From: Pelotomaculum sp. PtaB.Bin104
GTDB taxonomy: Bacteria > Bacillota > Desulfotomaculia > Desulfotomaculales > Pelotomaculaceae
Length of the DNA stretch: 64,000 nt
NCBI GenBank assembly: GCA_002067205.1
Contig: MVQL01000211.1
Span: forward strand, 163,382 to 227,381
Direction of reading: 5' to 3'
Part shown: in pieces, positions 27,515 through 37,269 of the stretch
How the letters are laid out: the number at the start of each line of letters is the position of its first letter
How positions within the stretch are numbered: position 1 is the stretch's first letter
Translations under genes and position numbers: made by a program
The notes under the pieces: generated by a model
What the model was told of the DNA's origin: nothing
The model's input: the letters and a program-made list of their open reading frames with translations, nothing else
Database searches by the model: none

Positions 27515-28669
27515 TTAAATCCGTAAACTTTCAACTGCAGGACCCAGGACAGCCAGAAACCGGTCCACGTCTTCTTCAGTATTGCCGGCGCCTAGGGTCA
27601 ACCGCAGGGAGCCATAAGCCTCTGCAGGCGGCACCCCCATGGCCATAAGCACATGTGAAGGCTCCATGGAGCCAGAGGTGCAGGCTGAGCCGGTGGAAGC
27701 TGCAATATCTTCGGCGTCCAGCTTGAGCTGCAATTCCTCGCCCTCAATATCCTCGAACAGGAAGCTGGCATGATTGGGCAGGCGTTTAGCCGGGTGCCCG
27801 GTCAACCTGACATCTTTAAAATTGGTGGTTACCTCTCTGATCAGTCTGTCACGCAAATTGCTTAACCGCTTGTTTTCTTTCTCCATATTTTCCATAGCCA
27901 GCTCAACTGCTTTGCCCAGCCCGATGATCCCGGGGACATTTTCAGTGCCGGCCCGGCGCAGCCGCTCCTGGGCGCCGCCATGCAGCAGGGTCTGCTGCCA
28001 GGCCGTACCGGTGCGGATATACAGCGCGCCGGTGCCTTTGGGCCCGTATATTTTATGCCCGGATATGGTTAATAGGTCTACACTCAGCTCGTCCACGTTC
28101 ACCGGGACCTTGCCAAAGCTCTGGACTGCGTCAACATGAAAAATGATACCGCGCTCTTTAGCCAGCTTTCCGATTTCAGCGATGGGCATGATCGTGCCGA
28201 CTTCGTTATTGGCGTGCATAATGGTAATCAGGATGGTTTTGTCTGTGACGGCTTTCGCCACATCGCTTGCGTCCACCAGGCCGTACCGGTCCACCGGCAG
28301 GATCGTGATGTCAAAGCCCTGCTGGCCCAGGGCCTTAACAGTGTTTAGCACCGCATGATGTTCCACGGCGCAGGATATGATATGGTTTCCCCGGTTGCTG
28401 TTGGTGTAAGCCGCCCCGTGGATGGCCATGTTGTCCGACTCCGTGCCGCCGCTGGTAAACACAATTTCAGTGGGACTGTTTGGATCGGCGCCGATGGCCC
28501 GGGCAATTTTTCCCCGCGCCAGTTCTATGGCCTCCCGCGCCATGCGTCCAAAGCGATAAATACTCGAGGGGTTGCCAAAATTATCGCCGGTCAGGAAGTT
28601 GTACATTTCATTGGCCACTGCCGGGTGAACCGGGGTGGTGGCGCTATGGTCAAAATAAATTACACGCAT
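27515..28669 (-). CDS. nifS: Cysteine desulfurase (NifS/IscS family)
   Basis: The 384-residue PLP enzyme has the lysine motif SGHKIYGPKG (Lys206), the HVDAVQSFGK strand and a catalytic-cysteine loop TGSACTSGS followed by HVLMAMG. It takes sulfur from cysteine for Fe-S clusters, tRNA thiolation or other acceptors; selenocysteine can be a substrate for some members. No iscU or regulator lies beside it. The nearby cysE (divergent) fits a cysteine-sulfur theme. AGGAGG eight bases before ATG. Confidence 0.93.
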   Translation of the reverse strand: MRVIYFDHSATTPVHPAVANEMYNFLTGDNFGNPSSIYRFGRMAREAIELARGKIARAIGADPNSPTEIVFTSGGTESDNMAIHGAAYTNSNRGNHIISCAVEHHAVLNTVKALGQQGFDITILPVDRYGLVDASDVAKAVTDKTILITIMHANNEVGTIMPIAEIGKLAKERGIIFHVDAVQSFGKVPVNVDELSVDLLTISGHKIYGPKGTGALYIRTGTAWQQTLLHGGAQERLRRAGTENVPGIIGLGKAVELAMENMEKENKRLSNLRDRLIREVTTNFKDVRLTGHPAKRLPNHASFLFEDIEGEELQLKLDAEDIAASTGSACTSGSMEPSHVLMAMGVPPAEAYGSLRLTLGAGNTEEDVDRFLAVLGPAVESLRI

Positions 28670-29225
28670 CTAATTAACCTCCTGATGGAGTATACGTCCC
28701 GAGTATAAAATATCGTTATTAAATAATTAAAGCATAGCATTGCGCTAGGCTTATTGTCAACAAAAAATAGCCCGGCTGCAGTGTTTGCCGGAGACAAAAA
28801 AAGGAGCTTGCCCGGCCAAAATTAGAGGCTTACCCGATGAGTCGAGCGCCAGCGGGCAATAATTGACCTGGAAATCGAATTAATAGTGTAGTATATTAAT
28901 ATGAGTAATTTTATTAATGGGATTTATATATCAAAATATAATTTTACCTGATCAACAGGTAGAATATTCGAGTTTCTCTTCTCCCCTGGATTGCATATTG
29001 TATTTTAATAATTAATCAACCCTGTGGTGGTGAGCTTGCGCAAGAGCCCCGGGTCCGCGTTTTGTCCGGGTACGAACCTGTGTTTAAGTAATATTAGCCG
29101 GCGGTATTGGAGTATGTAGGGCGGTGTGCCGGGACTGTGCCGGCTGTTGCGAGGAGCGGTCATTAGCGGGATTGTAGTAATTATAGCAAAGTGTAACTCT
29201 TGATAGAACGTGTGGGGGTGATTTT
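28670..29225 (+). other. 556-base gap: long GC-rich leader region of cysE
   Basis: AT-rich to about 29020, then GC-rich with several small inverted repeats (GCTTGCGCAAGAGC around 29033, GCCGG-rich hairpins 29097-29150) up to the cysE SD (GGGGGTGA). It lacks the T-box GGGTGG signature and matches no riboswitch I recognise. It may be a structured leader, or promoter and decayed DNA. Confidence 0.4.
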
Positions 29226-29927
29226 TTGTTTGATCAAACGAGAAGTTATATCCGGAGCATTATGGCCCGGGATCCGGCCGCGAAGTCTGCACTTGAAGTG
29301 ATTCTCTGCTACCCCGGTTTTCACGCTGTGCTGATGCACCGGGTGGCGCATTTTTTTTATTGCCGCGGCTGGTACATTATTGCCCGGCTAATCTCACAAA
29401 TAGCGCGTTTTTTAACGGAAATTGAAATTCACCCCGGGGCCAAAATCGGCCAGTGCCTGTTTATCGATCACGGCAGCGGCGTGGTGATAGGTGAGACTGC
29501 GGAGGTTGGCGATCATGTGACGATTTACCAGGGGGTGACCCTGGGGGGGACGGGCAAGGAAAAGGAAAAAAGACACCCCACCATCGGCAACAATGTGGTG
29601 ATCAGTACGGGGGCTAAGGTGCTTGGCTCGTTTACTGTGGGAGACAATTCCCGGATTGGCGCGGGCTCGGTTGTTTTGAATGCTGTTCCGGCCAACAGCA
29701 CGGTGGTTGGTGTGCCCGGCAAAATAGTGGCCCGGGATGGTCAGAAAGTTTCCCTGGACAGTGATGCAGACATCGACTTGAGGCACGACCTGTTGCCCGA
29801 CCCGGTGGCGGAAATGATGCTGGAGATGCAGGATCATATTATCCGTCTTGAGCAGCGGGTGCAGGAGTTGGAAGCGGGGCGGCCGGCAGCAGGCAACCAG
29901 GCCCAAAAGCCCGCCGGGCGCTGTTAA
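29226..29927 (+). CDS. cysE: Serine O-acetyltransferase
   Basis: Residues 1-60 form the short helical SAT domain ([26 protein letters not shown]). The left-handed beta-helix follows with [16 protein letters not shown] and [10 protein letters not shown], the acetyl-CoA and serine site. The enzyme makes O-acetylserine, the first step of cysteine synthesis. The C-terminal 30 residues are a charged tail. It starts at TTG behind GGGGGTGA. No cysK lies alongside. It converges on cfa with eight bases between stops. Confidence 0.93.
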   Translation: MFDQTRSYIRSIMARDPAAKSALEVILCYPGFHAVLMHRVAHFFYCRGWYIIARLISQIARFLTEIEIHPGAKIGQCLFIDHGSGVVIGETAEVGDHVTIYQGVTLGGTGKEKEKRHPTIGNNVVISTGAKVLGSFTVGDNSRIGAGSVVLNAVPANSTVVGVPGKIVARDGQKVSLDSDADIDLRHDLLPDPVAEMMLEMQDHIIRLEQRVQELEAGRPAAGNQAQKPAGRC

Positions 29928-29935
29928 AACTTTGT

Positions 29936-31117
29936 CTAATATAAATGCCGCCGGGTCAGAGGGAGGCTGTTGTTTAGACCGCCGGAGAATAGGAATTGGT
30001 GCACGCTCAGGTCGCTGTACCGGAACGAGGCGGCGCTGGTGCTCAAGTAAAACCGCCACATGCGGATAAAGCGCTCGCCATATTTCTCCTTGATCTGATC
30101 AATTTTTTGATCAAAGCCGGCCTGCCAGCGGTCAAGGGTCATGGCATAGTGCAGCCGCAGGCTCTCCAGATCAATAACGTGGAAGTCGTATTCAGGCAAC
30201 AGCCACATAATCTCGCGCAAAGACGGGATATACCCCCCGGGAAAAATGTATTTCGCCGTCCAGGAATTGACCGGGGCCTCTTTGGTTTTGGTGATGGTAT
30301 GCAGTAAGGTGAGCCCGCCCTCTTTAAGGAGCTTTTTTAAGGACAGCATGAATTGGGCATAATTGGCCTGGCCTATATGCTCGAACATGCCGATGCTGGC
30401 GATTTTATCGAAAGTCCGCCCGGTTTTCGCCAGTTGGCGGTAATCCATCAAGGCCACCTCCACCTGACCGGTTAAGCAAAGCTTCTTGATCCGGCTGAGG
30501 GTTTCCTGGTACTGTTCCCGGCTTAAGGTGATGCCCATGGCTTTCACCTTATACTTTTGAGCGGCCCGGAGGATTAAGCCCCCCCAGCCGCTTCCGATAT
30601 CCAGCAGGGTTTCGCCGGGGTGCAGCTGCAGTTTCTTCAGCACGTGCTCCATTTTTTGTTCCTGGGCCCGGCGCAGGGAATCCTCAGGCTTCTGAAAGTA
30701 GGCGCAGGAGTAACACATAGTTTCATCCAGCCAGAGGGAGAAAAAGTCATTCCCTAAATCATAATGAAAGCTGACATCTTCCTGGCATTTGCGCAGGGGT
30801 TTCTGGCGCAGCCGGTCGGGTAGGAGCCTGGTTAAAGACGGGTTATTCCGGGTTTGCTTGAAGCTTTCCTTGTTGATGTTGAGAATTTTAATGATCTCAT
30901 CCATTTCCCCATGGATTTCAATGGCACCGTCCATATAGGCCTCGCCGAAGGCCAGCACCGGGTCTTTAATCAATTCAATGTAGGGAATTTTTTTGTGAAA
31001 CTCCAGCCTGAAAGTGGGAGCGCTATGGCCATAGTGTTCAGTTGTGCCGTCCCAGTAGGTGACTGCAAAATCTCCATTAAGTTTTTTAAAAAACATTTGA
31101 AACATTTGTTTTTGCAT
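29936..31117 (-). CDS. cfa: Cyclopropane-fatty-acyl-phospholipid synthase
   Basis: The 393-residue SAM-dependent methyltransferase has a small N-terminal lipid-binding domain, SFHYDLGNDFFSLWLDETMCYSCAYF, the SAM motif LLDIGSGWGG and the MFEHIG active-site segment. It converts unsaturated acyl chains of membrane phospholipids to cyclopropanes. GGGAGGG lies six bases before the ATG. It is probably monocistronic. Confidence 0.94.
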   Translation of the reverse strand: MQKQMFQMFFKKLNGDFAVTYWDGTTEHYGHSAPTFRLEFHKKIPYIELIKDPVLAFGEAYMDGAIEIHGEMDEIIKILNINKESFKQTRNNPSLTRLLPDRLRQKPLRKCQEDVSFHYDLGNDFFSLWLDETMCYSCAYFQKPEDSLRRAQEQKMEHVLKKLQLHPGETLLDIGSGWGGLILRAAQKYKVKAMGITLSREQYQETLSRIKKLCLTGQVEVALMDYRQLAKTGRTFDKIASIGMFEHIGQANYAQFMLSLKKLLKEGGLTLLHTITKTKEAPVNSWTAKYIFPGGYIPSLREIMWLLPEYDFHVIDLESLRLHYAMTLDRWQAGFDQKIDQIKEKYGERFIRMWRFYLSTSAASFRYSDLSVHQFLFSGGLNNSLPLTRRHLY

Positions 31118-31308
31118 AGTTCACCCTCCCATTGAACAGAAAAAACTGCTGTTTTAGTTTTCCCCTGTGTGATGCTTTTATGCTAAAGGAAAATTGTCTT
31201 ATCAGCTGCGCTGTGGTGTTTTATAGCCTCCCCCACCGGCCTATGCTGCGCACCTTCGCCTGACTTATCACCTTCACTTTAGTAAAGGCCTTACCGGAAG
31301 AAGTTTCT

Positions 31309-32091
31309 TTATCCTTCCGGGGAGCCGGAAACAAACTCTTGAATTGCTTTGAAATACTGCTTAAATCCGAGGAACATCAGGTCATTATGGCCTGCCATCG
31401 GGATCAGGAGCAACTTCTTATTTGGTGTTCCCAGGTGTTCAAAGATAACCTGCGCCTCCTCAACCGGTACTATATAGTCCTCCTCACCGTGGATCACCAG
31501 CGCCGGGATCGTGATTTTGCTGACCTCCTCCAGGCACTCCTGGTGAAACCGGGTCTGGAGCAGCTCGGCTGGGAAATGTCCGTTGTGGTTCATCACTCTC
31601 GAAGCGTCTGCAAAGCCGCTTTCAATGATCAGCCCCCGCAGGTCTTCCGGGTAAAGGCGGGCCAGCTCCAAGGCGGAGAGGCTGCCCAAAGACCGCCCCA
31701 TTACCCACAACTCCTGGTTATATCCTCTGGCGGCAAGCTGCTCTTTAACGGCGGTAAATATGCTTTTGGCGTCTTTGAGCATGCTGGTAAAACTGGGATT
31801 GCCGCTGCTGGCGCCGTAGCCCCGGTAATCGGCAACGGCTATATTAATCCCGATCCGGTTATATAGGGAGGCCAAATCGTCGTAGTCACTGACCACCTCC
31901 CCGTTGCCGTGGAAGTAGATTAGCCAGGGCCAGGCAGCGTCGCCCGGGTAAAAGCGGCAGGAGATCGAGGCATTTTCATCGACCCGGACGGGCAGGTCAA
32001 AGGCATTTTCCGGGCAGGGGGTGGTGTCCTGGCGGGGATAGAACATGAACCTAATAAAAATTGGTTTGTCTAGCAAAGAATAATCTGGCAT
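31309..32091 (-). CDS. Alpha/beta hydrolase
   Basis: The alpha/beta-hydrolase fold is recognisable by the oxyanion-loop FHGNGE, the nucleophile elbow GRSLGS, the late Asp in IHGEEDYIVP and the His in MAGHNDL. The 260 residues fit serine-hydrolase (BEM46/S33-like) proteins. Substrate unknown. It is divergently arranged with another alpha/beta hydrolase at 32218. Confidence 0.85.
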   Translation of the reverse strand: MPDYSLLDKPIFIRFMFYPRQDTTPCPENAFDLPVRVDENASISCRFYPGDAAWPWLIYFHGNGEVVSDYDDLASLYNRIGINIAVADYRGYGASSGNPSFTSMLKDAKSIFTAVKEQLAARGYNQELWVMGRSLGSLSALELARLYPEDLRGLIIESGFADASRVMNHNGHFPAELLQTRFHQECLEEVSKITIPALVIHGEEDYIVPVEEAQVIFEHLGTPNKKLLLIPMAGHNDLMFLGFKQYFKAIQEFVSGSPEG

Positions 32092-32217
32092 AATAAATTA
32101 ATGCCTCCATATCTGTTAATTTATCACTCGTGATTTTAAATTTTATAGTACATAAATTTTATAGAAAATTCAAGTATTTTGCTGGATAAATATAGATAAA
32201 TGAGAGGAGCGAGGAAA

Positions 32218-32850
32218 TTGCGGCGCATTAAGATAACCCTGAATAATGACGGCCTGAGTCTGGAAGCTGTTTTGGAACTGCCTGATCAACCGGGCAAATA
32301 CCCGGGTGTAGTGCTTTGCCATCCCGACCCGCGGTACGGGGGGAGCATGAGCAATAATGTATTGCTGGCAGTAAGCCACGGACTCGCCAAGGCAGGCATT
32401 GCCGGCCTGCGCTTTAATTTTCGCGGCGTCGCCCGCAGCCAGGGCTTCTTCGGCGGCGGCGTGCCGGAGCAGAGCGACGCCCGCACCGCGCTGGATTTCC
32501 TGGCCCGGCATGAGGAGGTCAACCCGGACCGCATCGGAATCATGGGTTATTCTTTTGGCGGCAGGGTAGCTCTGCCGGTCGGTTGTGCTGATAGTGTCGT
32601 GAAGGCAATTGCCGGGGTGTCCCCGGTTATTCCCGCCGGTGTTCTGCGGGATTGCGTCAAGCCCAAGTTAATCATCTGCGGGTCCGAGGACGATATGATT
32701 CCGTGCGCTGAAATCCTGCATGAAGCGGTGGACATGCCCGAGCCCAAGAATATCGAAGTGCTGCCCGGCGTCGATCACTTTTGGTGGTGCTGCGAGGAAG
32801 AAATGGCTCGGATCGTGGTTAATTTTTTTGTCAATGTGCTGGCCGGCTAG
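32218..32850 (+). CDS. Alpha/beta hydrolase (dienelactone hydrolase-like)
   Basis: Characteristic elements are CHPDPRYGGSMSNNV, LRFNFRGVARSQG, nucleophile elbow GYSFGG, GSEDDMIP and the final GVDHFW. This pattern matches the small prokaryotic hydrolases annotated as dienelactone hydrolase or YfhR-like; substrate unknown. I start it at TTG 32218 (GGAG eight bases upstream); an ATG at 32200 precedes the SD-like stretch and would add six residues. Confidence 0.85.
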   Translation: MRRIKITLNNDGLSLEAVLELPDQPGKYPGVVLCHPDPRYGGSMSNNVLLAVSHGLAKAGIAGLRFNFRGVARSQGFFGGGVPEQSDARTALDFLARHEEVNPDRIGIMGYSFGGRVALPVGCADSVVKAIAGVSPVIPAGVLRDCVKPKLIICGSEDDMIPCAEILHEAVDMPEPKNIEVLPGVDHFWWCCEEEMARIVVNFFVNVLAG

Positions 32851-33046
32851 TTCCTGCAAAAAATGGTAATTCAATTGAGCATGGCAATATAATGCCCTGC
32901 CAGGGCCGGGTAGAGACAATGTCCAGATGGCGTATGGTAATTAGTGATCTACATTGCAGCTCCCGGCTTTTAGGAAATCAACAAGCAAGGTCAACCCGAA
33001 CAGAAATGATGAATTGTGCTTTAAGGGTAGAATCGGCAGGAATAAA

Positions 33047-33331
33047 TCAGAGTTTGTTAATGCCGATAAAGATTAGGGTCACCCCGAGGAGCACCACGGC
33101 CATACCGGCAGGGGATATTTTGCCGGCCAGCCCGACCAGTCCCAGGCTGGTGACAATGATCAGCACAGTCGGGCCGACTAAGGCCAGGACGCAGTTGATT
33201 TTAAAGGCAGTTTCCACCCGGCCGAACTTTAACATCAGCATCGCTGCCGTGAATTCAATGATGGCGGAAATTACCCGCACGCCGGCCATGCCGAATACGA
33301 TTTTATCATGAATTAGGAACAAGTGCTTCAC
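33047..33331 (-). CDS. YqhV family (DUF2619) membrane protein
   Basis: Three predicted membrane helices in 94 residues, with KIVFGMAGVRVISAIIEFTA matching YqhV/DUF2619 from spore formers, where it lies near spoIIIA genes. Function unknown. Here it is separated from sporulation genes. Starts at GTG with a weak SD (CCGGGGTG). Confidence 0.85.
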   Translation of the reverse strand: MKHLFLIHDKIVFGMAGVRVISAIIEFTAAMLMLKFGRVETAFKINCVLALVGPTVLIIVTSLGLVGLAGKISPAGMAVVLLGVTLIFIGINKL

Positions 33332-33581
33332 CCCGGTCCGTAAGTCTATTTCAATTTCATATGCGCTCCGGCCGGGGTAAATACCTGTTTATTTGTTAAA
33401 GTTGCACCGCTTTGTTTAAATTATTTTCATGTTCTATTACGTGGGCTAGTTCGAGAAAGGAAGCCAGTCCAATGAAGTCTTAAAGAGTAAAGCAGGTTGA
33501 TGGGCGAGATCCTGTTGGGAAAAGGAAGTCAGGGCCATGCGATCTCCTCTTCTGCCGGTGCTCTGTGTTAGCGGCAGGCAG

Positions 33582-34697
33582 TTACTGCTTTTCGGCGGCG
33601 GGAGCCTGGCTTTTGGGCACGGCCACCAGCATTCCCGCCACCCCCAGGGCCGCTGCAAAAAACATTACCCCGCGGTAGCCCCAGCCCTGAGCGATGATAC
33701 CGCCGAGAAAGGGGCCGACGGCACTGCACAGGTTCAGGGTGGACTGAAAAATGCCGCTGGCCGTGCCGCGCGCCTCGCCGCTCTTCATAATAATCAGAAG
33801 TGCGCCCACATAAAGGCAGGACCAGGCTACCCCCAGGAGCACCTGGATCGCGAGCATGGAAAGCAAGCCTTGAGCATAGGCAAAGGAAACAAAGACGAAG
33901 ATAGAGAGCAGCTGCCCGAAGGCAAAGGTTTTATATTCCGAAAAGCGCTCCAGAAAACGCATGACAACTGCCTGGACAGCAAAGTTGATCCCCCACAAAA
34001 TGCCGATCCAAAATTCGTCCAGCCCCAGCGAGACCATGTAAAGGGGGAGGATTATCCAGACAGCCGTGGCGCCCAGGTGCCGCAAAGTCACTGCCAGGTA
34101 AACCCGGTAGTTCCGCCGCGCTACGTGCCAGGGATTGGGCCGTTCCGAAAGACGCGGCGCCGGCTTTTCATGAAAAGCCAGAGAGAAGAAAAAAGCTATC
34201 AGGCAGACCAGGAAGCTGATCAGAAAAAGGATGTCGATTTCTTTCAACAGCGCTGCCGACAGGGCGCTGAAAATCCAGCCCAGTGAGCCGTAGGAGCTGA
34301 ATTTGCCCATATCTATGCCCGATTCAAAGGCATAGGCAATGATCGCCGCGGTGGCGATGCCCAGGGCAAATCCAACCGCGCCCCGGACAACGATCAGCAA
34401 AAGCACATTTTGCGCCAGGAGCTGGGAGGCAAAGGCCAGGCTGCTGAGCAAAAGGCCCCACCGGATAAAAAGAAGCCGGCCCAGGCGGTCTGATTGCCAG
34501 CCGGCAAATAGTGAGGATACCAGAAAAGTCGCGCCGTAAACGGTGCCCACCAGCCCCACCTGATAATCGGAAGCGCCCAGCTGGGTGCCCAGCAGCGGGA
34601 TAAAAATAATCGAGCCCTGGACGGCGAAGCCCAGCAAGAAATTAATCAACCCGAACAAAATCAAGTGACGTCGTTGCACGTTAGTTAACTCTGCCAA
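33582..34697 (-). CDS. MFS transporter
   Basis: The 371-residue protein with about 11-12 helices carries the MFS motif SLFAGWQSDRLGRLLFIRWG between helices 2 and 3 and GIFQSTLNLCSAVGPFLGG in the second half. TTG start with GAGG upstream. Substrate unknown; no regulator or partner gene alongside. Confidence 0.85.
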   Translation of the reverse strand: MAELTNVQRRHLILFGLINFLLGFAVQGSIIFIPLLGTQLGASDYQVGLVGTVYGATFLVSSLFAGWQSDRLGRLLFIRWGLLLSSLAFASQLLAQNVLLLIVVRGAVGFALGIATAAIIAYAFESGIDMGKFSSYGSLGWIFSALSAALLKEIDILFLISFLVCLIAFFFSLAFHEKPAPRLSERPNPWHVARRNYRVYLAVTLRHLGATAVWIILPLYMVSLGLDEFWIGILWGINFAVQAVVMRFLERFSEYKTFAFGQLLSIFVFVSFAYAQGLLSMLAIQVLLGVAWSCLYVGALLIIMKSGEARGTASGIFQSTLNLCSAVGPFLGGIIAQGWGYRGVMFFAAALGVAGMLVAVPKSQAPAAEKQ

Positions 34698-35103
34698 ATT
34701 AATGTACCTCGGTCAATAATTAATATTTTATTTTAACAATAGGGCGGGCCGGTGTCCATAGCAAGCTATTCCGACGTTTATATTCACACAACGCTTTTTT
34801 CAGGGGTTTTTGGTTATATTCTATAGAAGATAATATTTATTTTTTGGTTAATTTTTTTTAAAATGATTATATGGTTAAATTTCCTTTTTACGGTTCTTCG
34901 GTTATTTGCGAGTGAGGCTTAAAATTTATACCATAAAAATTGCCTTTCATCCCGGGCCGGTACGCTGCGACTAGAGAAACTTAATGCAATCTATACCATA
35001 ATATTGTCTTTCATCCCTGCCGGTGCTGCGCGCAATATTGGGAGTGCTTCTCATCGGCAGGGGTGTCTAATATGAAAAGTTTCAGTAAACGGAGGTTGAT
35101 ATC
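34698..35103. other. 406-base region upstream of htpG with direct and inverted repeats
   Basis: A sequence of about 40 bases (TATACCATAA...TTTCATCCC...GCCGGT...GCTGCG) occurs at 34927-34969 and again, diverged, at 34992-35030. CCCTGCCG (35015-35022) pairs with CGGCAGGG (35055-35062). No CIRCE element (TTAGCACTC-N9-GAGTGCTAA) was found, so HrcA control is not supported. Confidence 0.45.
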
Positions 35104-36969
35104 ATGACGGAAGCTGCCGGAGAAAAAGCTTTCGAAACAAGAGAATTTCAAGCGGAAGTGAAGCAAGTCCTGGATATTGTAGTGAACTCGCTGTACACCG
35201 ACCGCGAAATATTTCTGCGCGAGCTTATCTCAAATGCCGCGGATGCCCTGGAGAAACTGCGCTATGAGAGCCTGACCAACCAGACCGTGGAGGACAAAGA
35301 GCTGCCCCTGGAAATTACCATTGAGGCTGACGACAAAGAGCACACCGTGACCATCACCGATAGTGGGATTGGCATGACCAAAGACGAGCTGATCGAAAAC
35401 CTGGGCACCATTGCCCACTCCGGCTCCAAAACATTAGTCCAGCAGCTGGCCGATGCCGACAGAAAAGATTTGAGCTTGATCGGCCAGTTCGGCGTGGGCT
35501 TTTACGCCGCTTTCATGGTGGCAAAGAAAATTCGCGTGCTGTCCAAGTCCTACCAGGCCGGCGCAGCAGGCTGGGAGTGGGCCTCGGACGGGATCGGCAG
35601 CTATACTATCGGCCCGGCGGAAGGCTTAACCCGGGGTACGAAGATTATCCTGGAGCTTAAGGATGACGCCTACGAATTTGCCGGGACCGAGACCATCAAG
35701 CGCATCATCAGGCAGTACTCCAGCTTTGTGTCCTTTCCGATCACGGTCAACGGCGAGAAGGTTAATACGATCCAGGCCATCTGGACCCGGAATAAGAATG
35801 AGATTACCGAGGAAGAGTACAACGAATTTTATAAGTTCATCGCCAATGCCTACGACGAGCCTCTATTCCGGCTGCATTTTTCCGCTGACGCACCGCTGGC
35901 CATCAACGCGCTTTTGTTTGTGCCCAAGCATAACTTTGAGCGCTTTGGCTTCGGCCGTATGGAGCCGGGGGTGAACCTGTACTGCCGCAAAGTATTGATC
36001 CAGCAGCAGGCGGAGAACATTTTGCCGGAGTGGCTGCGCTTTGTCAAGGGGGTTGTAGACAGCGAGGATATTCCCTTGAACATCTCCCGCGAAACCATGC
36101 AGGACAGCGCCCTGGTGGCCAGGCTGCGCCGGGCGATTACCGGCCGCTTCCTGAGGTTTTTAAACGAGCAGGCCAAGAACAGCCCGGACAAGTATGCCGA
36201 GTTCTGGCAGACCTTCGGCATCTTTATTAAGGAAGGCCTGACCACCGATTTCACCCACCGGGACGATCTGGCCAAGCTACTGCGGTTTGAGTCGTCGGCA
36301 ACTGAGGGCAAGCTGACCTCCCTGGCAGAGTACATTGAGCGCATGCCGGAGGGGCAAAAAGAGATTTACTATATCAACGGTCCCACCCGGGAAATCATTG
36401 AGGCCGGCCCCTACCTGGAGGCATTTCGCGCCCGCAATTTGGAAGTAATCTATACCCACGAGCCGGTGGACGACTTCGTGCTGAGCAACCTGATGGAGTA
36501 TCAGGAGAAAAAGCTGGTGTCCGCCGACCAGGCCGAGCTGGAGCTTGCTGCGTTAGAAGACAGCTCCGGCGCCGAGCCCCTGGACAGCGAAATGGTCCAG
36601 GCCCTGGCCGGCTGGCTCAAGGACACCCTGGGGGACCGGGTCAGTGAGGTGAAGGAGTCCAAGCGGCTGGTGGAAAGCCCGGCTGTGATCCTGAATCAGG
36701 ACAGCATGATGACCAGCAGCATGCAGCGGGTGATGCAGGCTGTGAATAAGGACCTGGGGGCCATGGGCATGGGCAAGAAGGTCCTGGAGATCAATACCCG
36801 GCACGCGCTGATCAAGCGCCTGGCCGCGCTGCGGGAAAAAGACGCTGATTTTGCCAAAACCGCGGCCGAGCAGATCTATGACAACGCGCTCATTTCCGCC
36901 GGCCTGATGGCCGACCCCCGCGGGATAGTGGAGCGGATGTATCAGATTTTGGAGCGCGCTTTGGATTAA
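35104..36969 (+). CDS. htpG: Chaperone HtpG (Hsp90)
   Basis: All Hsp90 landmarks are present: the GHKL ATPase domain (SLYTDREIFLRELISNAADA, then DSGIGM, then GQFGVGFY), the middle domain (SREKMQ-type loop written SRETMQDS) and the C-terminal dimerisation domain. 621 residues is normal. Cytosolic, ATP-dependent folding of client proteins. Cleanly placed CGGAGG upstream of ATG; a terminator follows. Confidence 0.97.
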   Translation: MTEAAGEKAFETREFQAEVKQVLDIVVNSLYTDREIFLRELISNAADALEKLRYESLTNQTVEDKELPLEITIEADDKEHTVTITDSGIGMTKDELIENLGTIAHSGSKTLVQQLADADRKDLSLIGQFGVGFYAAFMVAKKIRVLSKSYQAGAAGWEWASDGIGSYTIGPAEGLTRGTKIILELKDDAYEFAGTETIKRIIRQYSSFVSFPITVNGEKVNTIQAIWTRNKNEITEEEYNEFYKFIANAYDEPLFRLHFSADAPLAINALLFVPKHNFERFGFGRMEPGVNLYCRKVLIQQQAENILPEWLRFVKGVVDSEDIPLNISRETMQDSALVARLRRAITGRFLRFLNEQAKNSPDKYAEFWQTFGIFIKEGLTTDFTHRDDLAKLLRFESSATEGKLTSLAEYIERMPEGQKEIYYINGPTREIIEAGPYLEAFRARNLEVIYTHEPVDDFVLSNLMEYQEKKLVSADQAELELAALEDSSGAEPLDSEMVQALAGWLKDTLGDRVSEVKESKRLVESPAVILNQDSMMTSSMQRVMQAVNKDLGAMGMGKKVLEINTRHALIKRLAALREKDADFAKTAAEQIYDNALISAGLMADPRGIVERMYQILERALD

Positions 36970-37269
36970 TATCATTGTTGCAAGCATTATCGCCAGTTTT
37001 AGAGGTGAAAAAACTGGCCACTTTTTCATAGTAATTGTTCTAAATTTAGTATTATTTTGCCCCTTCAAGCATTAATAGTACTAACAGACCACCTGAACAG
37101 ACAGGTGGTCTGAAGGTATGGCAGACGGCTTACGGCTGGCTAAAGAAACAATTAGGCGAAATGCGAGCGTTTTTAAACCAGTACACCCTCAGTAATAAAG
37201 CCGGCAATAACAGTTTTGGGGATTGGGAAAAATATATCACGAAAAATTTTATTTTGAAAGGGGAAGCCT
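36970..37269 (+). terminator. htpG terminator (36992-37026) and a separate perfect palindrome (37085-37112)
   Basis: GCCAGTTTT/AAAACTGGC followed by CACTTTTT ends htpG. Further on, CAGACCACCTG and CAGGTGGTCTG form an 11-base perfect inverted repeat with a six-base loop and no T-run, possibly an operator. A short frame from ATG 37163 (MRAFLNQYTLSNKAGNN) overlaps the start of the next gene and may be chance. Confidence 0.6.
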
